From: an uncultured Collinsella sp.
Lineage (GTDB): Bacteria; Actinomycetota; Coriobacteriia; Coriobacteriales; Coriobacteriaceae
Length of the DNA: 11,014 bases
Assembly (NCBI GenBank): GCA_900556705.1
Contig: USPT01000026.1
Span: 1 to 11,014 of the forward strand
Direction of reading: 5' to 3'
This document shows, piece by piece, positions 7,185 to 11,014 of this stretch. Position numbers and translations under genes: made by a program. The number at the start of each line of letters is the position of its first letter. Position 1 is the stretch's first letter. The notes beneath the pieces were generated by a model. It saw nothing but the letters and a program-made list of their open reading frames with translations, was not told the origin of the DNA and searched no databases.

Positions 7185-7490
7185 ATTTGCCAGAACCGCG
7201 GCGCTATCCCGAACATGCCGTACGACGCGATGGTCGAGCTGCCCGCCTACATCGGCAAGAACGGCCCCGAGGTCATCTCGCGCGACAACATCCCGCTGTT
7301 CCAGCAGGGCCTCATGATGCAGCAGCTCAACTCCGAGAAGCTCGTGGTCGAGGCGTGCATCGAGGGTTCGTATGAGAAGGCGCTCAAGGCGTTCACGCTC
7401 AACAAGACCGTGCCGTCCATGACGGTCGCCAAGGAGATTCTCGACGACATGATCGAGGCCAACAAGGATTTCTGGCCTGAGCTTAAGTAA
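7185..7490 (+). pseudogene. C-terminal remnant of a GH4 6-phospho-glucosidase
   Basis: About 100 codons match the end of glycoside hydrolase family 4 enzymes, NAD- and metal-dependent cytoplasmic 6-phospho-alpha/beta-glucosidases acting on PTS-imported disaccharides. The recognisable start is NRGAIPNMPYDAMVELPAYI, equivalent to the NxGxIxNLPxDxxVEVP segment; the rest is the helical C-terminus ending DFWPELK, then TAA. The NAD-binding N-terminus and catalytic region, roughly 330 residues of a ~440-residue enzyme, are missing. Homology stops about 60 bases after the sortase stop codon. The frame is open further upstream, but only by overlapping the sortase gene in another frame, and I see no start signal. 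The surviving part has no frameshift, so the truncation is probably recent or a single event. Alpha versus beta specificity cannot be decided. Confidence 0.8.
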
Positions 7491-7503
7491 CGAGGCCTTC
7501 GAC

Positions 7504-7535
7504 GGCCCGACTGCGAACGGTTCGCAGCGGCCTTT
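7504..7535 (+). terminator. Intrinsic terminator of the GH4 remnant
   Basis: CTGCGAA (7511-7517) and TTCGCAG (7521-7527) form a perfect stem with a 3-base loop, extended by GGCC (7504-7507) and GGCC (7529-7532), followed by TTT. It begins 13 bases after the GH4 stop codon. It is the first terminator-like structure after the sortase gene and may now end the pilus transcript. The T-run is short. Confidence 0.6.
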
Positions 7536-7544
7536 GAGGTCCAT

Positions 7545-7579
7545 AGGCTCCCCCTGGGGTCCATCCTAGGGGGGAGCCT
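7545..7579. repeat. Inverted repeat with 10-base arms
   Basis: AGGCTCCCCC (7545-7554) and GGGGGAGCCT (7570-7579) are exact reverse complements around a 15-base loop. No T-run follows. It lies between two terminator-like hairpins, and with them makes three hairpins in about 100 bases. Confidence 0.55.
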
Positions 7580-7582
7580 CTC

Positions 7583-7612
7583 AGAAGCGCCCCGAGGGGC
7601 GCTTCTTGTGTA
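7583..7612 (+). terminator. Terminator-like hairpin
   Basis: AGAAGCGCCCC (7583-7593) and GGGGCGCTTCT (7596-7606) are perfect complements; the effective stem is 10 pairs with a CGAG tetraloop. The bases after it (TGTGTATAT) are U-rich but not a pure run, so it is a moderate intrinsic terminator on the + strand. Confidence 0.6.
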
Positions 7613-7845
7613 TATGGAGGCAAAAGGGATATACAGTCTTCATATACGGCCTCCTTTTAGTAGGGTCGATTTCTCCGGTTGATTTCTGATCTCAGCTGAA
7701 CATACTGAGCGGATAGGCCGTTCCCGCAGTTAGCCGAAAGCCCCCGGGGTCCCTCCCGGGCTCCGGGGCGGCATTTTCCCAGTTGAAGGAACGGTGGAGA
7801 TGTGTTTCGGTGGGTCCGGTGGCCATGCTCCGCTCTCCGCCCGGC
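7613..7845. other. Gene-free stretch with strong RNA-like secondary structure
   Basis: I see no gene of normal size here. GGAGGC (7616-7621) pairs with GCCTCC (7649-7654), which is followed by TTTT, forming a weak terminator-like element. Further on, CCGTTCC (7718-7724) and GGAACGG (7788-7794) could enclose a GC-rich inner structure (7733-7772) built from CCCGGG repeats with a GCC/GGC closing stem, as in a branched structured RNA. I do not recognise a known riboswitch or ncRNA. On the minus strand the stretch ends in AAAAGGAGG and an ATG (complement of 7641-7643) that opens a 20-codon frame. The right edge adjoins the pilin remnant. Confidence 0.4.
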
Positions 7846-8310
7846 ACCTCTTCCAAGGGAACCGACGAGGGCGCCGGCGCCCAGTATGTCTAAGTGAACG
7901 GTTCTTTGGGCAATACTGCTTATGATTTTACGACTGATGATAAGGGCGAAATCAGCGTCAAGGGCCTCGATGCTGGCGCTTACACGGTCGAGGAGCCCCA
8001 TACGCTCCCCGGCTATAACACCGTGCCCAAATTCACGTTCACCATTACTGCCACGGGTCTTAATCAGAATGAGGGCGAGAATACGTTGACGGTGACCACA
8101 TCCAAGAATGGTTCTGGTCTCGTCACCAATTCCTCTTCTGGTGGCGGCACCGTTACCCTTACCGTCAAGAACAAGAAAGGCTCCGGCCTCCCGCTGACCG
8201 GTCTTAACGGCGTGACCTTCACTTGGATCGCTGGCAGCGCAGTGCTGTGCATCGGCGTGGCACACCTCATCCGCAGCCGTAAGCAGGCTGAGGAGTCCGA
8301 GCACGAGTAA
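7846..8310 (+). pseudogene. 3' remnant of a second SpaH/EbpB-type major pilin, with in-frame stop
   Basis: The reading frame TSSKGTDEGAGAQYV, TAA (7891-7893), VNGSLGNTAYDFTTDDKGEI looks like one continuous SpaA-type domain interrupted by a nonsense codon. After the stop, 138 codons encode the E-box AGAYTVEEPHTLPGY, PKFTFTITATG, a Ser/Gly linker, LPLTG (8188-8202), a hydrophobic helix and a charged tail RSRKQAEESEHE. This is the C-terminal domain and wall-sorting signal of a major pilin; the N-terminal domains, signal peptide and start are absent. GTG 7894 could open the frame formally, but there is no good ribosome-binding site and no signal peptide, so any product would stay in the cytoplasm. 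The sequence differs clearly from the intact pilin's C-terminus, so it is not a recent local duplicate. Confidence 0.8.
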
Positions 8311-8321
8311 CGCTCGCTCAC

Positions 8322-8350
8322 CCATCACTTTGGCAGGTGGGATGTGATGG
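8322..8350. repeat. Inverted repeat after the pilin remnant
   Basis: CCATCAC (8322-8328) and GTGATGG (8344-8350) are perfect 7-base complements with a 15-base spacer, starting 12 bases after the pilin stop. No T-run follows. Function unknown. Confidence 0.35.
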
Positions 8351-8410
8351 CCATGAGACTTGCGGACACTTTTCTCGTCCATCTACGCTCTTGCTTTGCC
8401 ATTCTCTTTT

Positions 8411-8449
8411 CGGGGCAAACTCCGCACTGGAGTTTGCCCCGTTTTTTTT
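8411..8449 (+). terminator. Strong intrinsic terminator
   Basis: CGGGGCAAACTCC (8411-8423) and GGAGTTTGCCCCG (8429-8441) form a perfect 13-pair stem with loop GCACT, followed directly by eight T (8442-8449). This is a textbook rho-independent terminator and separates the pilus/remnant block from the genes downstream. Confidence 0.95.
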
Positions 8450-8616
8450 GGGACAACGCAGCCAGGCTCCATTGCTCGATGGATCAAGCGTATGAATATC
8501 GAACAGATGTTTGCAATTATTGCGTTTACCAGCTGCGGGTGCATACGCTCGCAGTAAAATGGCCTTGCGACGCATCCCGTGCGCGGGCGGCCGACGACTC
8601 GATCGGAGGTCCCCAA

Positions 8617-8769
8617 ATGCTGAAATTCCTTAACGCGCTCGCCGCCCTCGCGGCGGTGGGCACGTTCGTCATCGCGTTTCTTGACTCGTATGAGGTTCGG
8701 TTTAAGGTCCGTAGGCGCACGCGCGGTGCGGACGGTAGAAGGCATTTGCGCCGCAACAAGCGCAAATAA
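8617..8769 (+). CDS. Small basic single-pass membrane protein, unknown function
   Basis: Fifty-residue protein from ATG 8617, preceded by GGAGGT at a 6-base spacing, a near-ideal ribosome-binding site. The frame is open further upstream, but that would run through the strong terminator at 8411-8449, so the short form is favoured. Residues 3-22 are a hydrophobic helix (FLNALAALAAVGTFVIAFL); residues 29-50 are highly basic (KVRRRTRGADGRRHLRRNKRK), likely cytoplasmic or bound to phospholipid or nucleic acid. The gene stands alone between two terminators. I do not recognise the family. A TAAAAT at 8555-8560 might be its -10 box but I find no good -35. Its form (short hydrophobic helix plus charged tail) would also fit a type I toxin-like peptide, which is speculation. 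Confidence 0.6.
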   Translation: MLKFLNALAALAAVGTFVIAFLDSYEVRFKVRRRTRGADGRRHLRRNKRK

Positions 8770-8770
8770 G

Positions 8771-8799
8771 AATGCCCGGGGGTCGGATCCCGGGCATTT
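8771..8799 (+). terminator. Intrinsic terminator after the small membrane protein gene
   Basis: AATGCCCGGG (8771-8780) and CCCGGGCATT (8789-8798) are perfect 10-base complements around an 8-base loop, one base after the stop codon and followed by T then A. The T-run is short, but the upstream A-rich flank and position fit a terminator. Confidence 0.75.
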
Positions 8800-8863
8800 A
8801 ACAAAAGCTGAAAACTAGGCCGCCCGCGCTCTCGTACACTTACGCGGGATGCGTCGTTTTCTA

Positions 8864-8900
8864 TTGACATTGTATCCCGAATCGCCCCGCCGATCCGGGA
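8864..8900. promoter_or_regulatory. TTGACA box and near-perfect inverted repeat
   Basis: TTGACA (8864-8869) is followed by the inverted repeat TCCCGAATCG (8875-8884) / CGATCCGGGA (8891-8900), 9 of 10 positions paired, 6-base loop. No -10 box fits the usual spacing. It may be an operator for the downstream two-gene module, whose first product has a winged helix. Confidence 0.4.
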
Positions 8901-8963
8901 CATTCTGAAAACTCAAATGCGGGCTTATGCACGAAAGGAATCTCGTCAATTCCGAAAATCATG

Positions 8964-8987
8964 TATAATTCCAATATAAACTGGAAT
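8964..8987 (+). promoter_or_regulatory. Consensus -10 box overlapped by an inverted repeat
   Basis: TATAAT at 8964-8969 matches the -10 consensus exactly. ATTCCA (8968-8973) and TGGAAT (8982-8987) form a perfect inverted repeat with an 8-base spacer that overlaps the box and the expected transcription start. A repressor bound there would block initiation, as in autoregulated toxin-antitoxin operons. No good -35 is visible. Confidence 0.45.
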
Positions 8988-8996
8988 CAAACGAAA

Positions 8997-9968
8997 ATGA
9001 TGGAAATGAACGAAGCGCTAATCTACTTACAAGAAGCACTAGGCCTCTCCGCCAAGGCCAAAACTTGGCCTGGATCCACACGCTTGCCGCTGCATCTGCG
9101 GGCGGTTGAGGTCCGCGCTGTTGACGCAAACGGTTTTTCGTTTTTGCTTGCAAGTTTGCCTACTGGCGTCGGGCTTCCCGAGGCTAAGAGAGTCTATAGT
9201 CAGCTAGCCTTACGCGCGGAGACTCCTGTTGTCGTTTCGTTTCCTGATGCCGATGCACGTCAGCGCAAAGCATTGATCGCACAAGGGATTCCCTTTGTCT
9301 GCCCAGGTAGACAGGCTTTTCTTCCATTTATGGGCACAGCCTGCACGGAGAGGGGCGGTGCCCGGTTTCGCAATCGCGCGACCAAGATGTCACCCAACGC
9401 ACAGGCTGCCGCAATCTGGGGAGTAGCCCAGGAGCCATATCGTCCCTATGACCTTTGTCGTGCGCTTGGGATTTCGGCAAGCCGCGCGAGTGAGGCCATA
9501 ACCGAGCTTGTTGACAGGGGGCTCGCGAGGCGCGAGCGTCGCGAGCGACGTGTCGTCGTGCTCCCTATCGCCGTCGATCTTTTGCTCAGCGAGCACATGG
9601 CAGAGCTCTCCTCGCCTGTCTCGAAGGTCTTTTTTGCAAGGAAGACGCCGCAGATCGACTATCTTGTTGACGCCGGGGAGACGGCGCTCGCTGCGCGTTC
9701 GATGCTCGCTGCGCCGGGTATGGAACAAAAGGCCGTCTTAAGAAGTGCATGGCGTCAACTGAGCGACCTCGAAGTCGCAGACGGGGAGTTGCCGGATAAC
9801 GAGACGGCGATGATCCAAGTGTGGCGCTATGCGCCCGTGTTTGCCGACTCCTCCCGTGTTGACGACATTTCGCTTGCGCTATCTTTGGCGGCGATCGACG
9901 ATGAGCGAATTCAGCTCGAAGTCGATCGCATGTTTGGAAAGGAATATCCATGGCGAGAAGCGCTGTAG
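8997..9968 (+). CDS. Winged-helix protein, candidate antitoxin/regulator of an AbiE-like pair
   Basis: Predicted cytoplasmic DNA-binding protein of 323 residues. I prefer ATG 8997 (GGAA ten bases upstream); ATG 8961 is in frame (335 residues) but has no ribosome-binding site and lies on the TATAAT box, while ATG 9000 and 9006 remain possible. The N-terminal part (~1-115) ends in DARQRKALIAQGIPFVCPG and QAFLPFMG, a pattern I associate with a family of wHTH proteins often called MarR-like. Residues ~120-190 form the winged helix: PYDLCRALGISASRASEAITEL is the helix-turn-helix and GLARRERRERRVVV the basic wing. The C-terminal ~130 residues are unassigned. The stop overlaps the next gene by 19 bases, so translation is probably coupled. 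In AbiEi antitoxins the winged helix is N-terminal; here it is central, so equivalence is inferred from pairing, not from close similarity. Confidence 0.7.
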   Translation: MMEMNEALIYLQEALGLSAKAKTWPGSTRLPLHLRAVEVRAVDANGFSFLLASLPTGVGLPEAKRVYSQLALRAETPVVVSFPDADARQRKALIAQGIPFVCPGRQAFLPFMGTACTERGGARFRNRATKMSPNAQAAAIWGVAQEPYRPYDLCRALGISASRASEAITELVDRGLARRERRERRVVVLPIAVDLLLSEHMAELSSPVSKVFFARKTPQIDYLVDAGETALAARSMLAAPGMEQKAVLRSAWRQLSDLEVADGELPDNETAMIQVWRYAPVFADSSRVDDISLALSLAAIDDERIQLEVDRMFGKEYPWREAL

Positions 9969-10723
9969 AAGGTCTCCAAGAATTTCAGCAGCATATGCAA
10001 GAAGCTGCAGGATCGTATGCCCTTATCGGCGGCACGGCATGCGACATTTTGCTCGCGGAGGCGGGGCTTTCATTCAGGGCGACTCACGATTTTGATGTGG
10101 TAATTGTCGCCGATGACCGGTTGCCTCAGACGGCAGAAGCCATATGGACTTTGGTGCGTGATGGCGGCTACCGCTGCGGCTGGGGCGAAGGTAAAGGCTC
10201 ATGTTTTTATCGGTTTACAGAGCCAAAGAGGCCGGGTTACCCCCATATGATCGAGCTCTCCGCGAAGTGCCCCGACTTTCTAAAGGGTCGTGAGGGGATT
10301 GATGTGGCGCCAATTCACGTTGATGAAAACATAAGCAGTCTTTCGGCAATTTTGTTGGACGATGCTTACTACAGCTTGTTCCTTCAGGGAATTCGGACCG
10401 TAGGCGGCGTTTCGGTCCTGGGCACGGAATACATTGTCCCGTTCAAAGCGAAGGCGTATCTCGACCTAAAAGCTAGAAGGGAAGCGGGGGAGAACGTTGA
10501 TTCGAGGAAGGCAAAAAAGCATAAACGCGATGCGCTGAGGCTTGCTCAGCTGCTTGGCGAGTCGGAAGGCGTCGACCTGCGCGGAGAACTGAAGGACGAT
10601 ATGCTTGCGTTTGTTAAAGATTGCGAGGTGGGCGACGTCAATCTGAAACAGATTGGGGTTGCGGGCGCAACGATGGTGCAGTTGCTCGAGACGATGAAAG
10701 CAACATATGGCTTGATTGGTTGA
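9950..10723 (+). CDS. Nucleotidyltransferase, candidate AbiEii-like toxin
   Basis: Predicted 257-residue nucleotidyltransferase of the polymerase-beta fold. ATG 9950 follows AAAGGA at a 6-base spacing inside the end of the previous gene. The active-site pattern is visible: ALIGGTACD (G27, G28, T29) then RATHDFDVVI (R43, T45, D47, D49), matching GG...RxTxDxD. E102 in PHMIELS may be the third metal ligand. A second conserved block, FKAKAYLDLKARR (K166, D172) and KKHKRDALRL (K190, H191, D194, R197), resembles the K...R...KD..D.. block of AbiEii/AbiGii and related MNT-type proteins. Such enzymes transfer nucleotides to tRNA or to partner proteins and can halt growth or abort phage infection; the substrate here is unknown. 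The coupled winged-helix gene upstream would be the antitoxin or repressor. It could instead be an uncharacterised antibiotic- or metabolite-modifying enzyme. Confidence 0.72.
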   Translation: MARSAVEGLQEFQQHMQEAAGSYALIGGTACDILLAEAGLSFRATHDFDVVIVADDRLPQTAEAIWTLVRDGGYRCGWGEGKGSCFYRFTEPKRPGYPHMIELSAKCPDFLKGREGIDVAPIHVDENISSLSAILLDDAYYSLFLQGIRTVGGVSVLGTEYIVPFKAKAYLDLKARREAGENVDSRKAKKHKRDALRLAQLLGESEGVDLRGELKDDMLAFVKDCEVGDVNLKQIGVAGATMVQLLETMKATYGLIG

Positions 10724-10833
10724 GTGGGGTTACGTGGCCCGGACGGTGCAATCTGGCTGCGTTATCCGGCGCGGGGCTCGCTAATCGGCTATTATTTGTT
10801 TAGACAACTTGAGTTGAAGAGGAGTGACCGGCG

Positions 10834-11014
10834 ATGGTGCAGGGCGCCAAACATATGAAGAGCAATAACGCTGCGGCCAACGGTGGCTCGAGCCCTCAGC
10901 CCAAGCCTCAGCCCAAGCCCAAGCGCCGCCGCAAGCGACTGCCGCGCTGGGCCGACCGGCTCATCACCATCGTCATCATCCTTATTGGCGTGGGCCTTAT
11001 GACCTGGCCGTGGA
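10834..11014 (+). CDS. Probable membrane-anchored sortase, N-terminal end (partial)
   Basis: ATG 10834 follows GAGGAGTG at a 9-base distance, and the frame stays open to the window end (60 codons). Residues 1-20 are polar; a short Pro/Gln/Lys repeat (PQPKPQPKPK) leads to the basic stretch RRRKR, then a transmembrane helix (~41-56, LITIVIILIGVGLMTW). A cytoplasmic basic segment followed by one helix ending GVGLMTWPW is the usual N-terminus of sortases, and a second pilin remnant lies upstream, so a sortase is my best guess; the catalytic domain is outside the window. Other single-pass membrane proteins are possible. The 110-base gap before it contains a palindrome CAACTTGAGTTG (10805-10816) and a TATTAT at 10790-10795 without a clear -35. 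Confidence 0.5.
   Translation, partial: MVQGAKHMKSNNAAANGGSSPQPKPQPKPKRRRKRLPRWADRLITIVIILIGVGLMTWPW

Noticed and set aside
8344..8616. Longer form of the small membrane protein starting at 8344.
   Set aside because: It would be read through the perfect terminator at 8411-8449, and a much better ribosome-binding site precedes 8617.
1..11014. CRISPR array, tRNA, rRNA, insertion sequence or integrase.
   Set aside because: No regularly spaced direct repeats, no RNA-gene signature and no transposase or recombinase frame were seen on either strand.

Overview
The window looks like an accessory surface-structure region of a high-GC Gram-positive gut actinobacterium. Coriobacteriia, and Collinsella in particular, is my best guess; it rests on GC-rich coding, LPLTG-type wall anchors, a class C sortase and the 6-phospho-glycosidase remnant, and it is inference from sequence style, not a database match.

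Layout, left to right: the 3' end of a Cof-type HAD phosphatase (1-204); a 505-base, strikingly AT-rich regulatory region with several stacked palindromes and a candidate promoter; then a compact three-gene sortase-dependent pilus operon, all on the + strand. It encodes a 1089-residue LPXTG tip adhesin (choice-of-anchor A head, two SpaA-like stalk domains, one FctA-like domain), a 590-residue SpaH/EbpB-type major pilin, and a 379-residue class C sortase. The gaps between these genes hold inverted repeats, two of them large GC-rich hairpins just before the sortase. Next come two decayed genes: the last ~100 codons of a GH4 6-phospho-glucosidase with its terminators, and the 3' end of a second, divergent major pilin carrying an in-frame stop. 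After a strong terminator there is a 50-residue membrane peptide gene, then a translationally coupled pair (winged-helix protein plus nucleotidyltransferase) that looks like an AbiE-like (type IV) toxin-antitoxin or defence module. The window ends inside a gene whose N-terminus resembles a membrane-anchored sortase.

How the parts work together: the sortase would join major pilin subunits into a shaft and cap it with the large adhesin, and the LPLTG signals would attach the fibre to the wall. The most notable feature is a run of nine G inside the adhesin gene, just after the signal peptide. Losing or gaining one G brings a stop within a few codons (TAG at 915-917 or TGA at 901-903), so the tract has the form of an on/off phase-variation switch for the pilus tip. 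The gene remnants around the operon suggest that this locus has been replaced or rearranged more than once.
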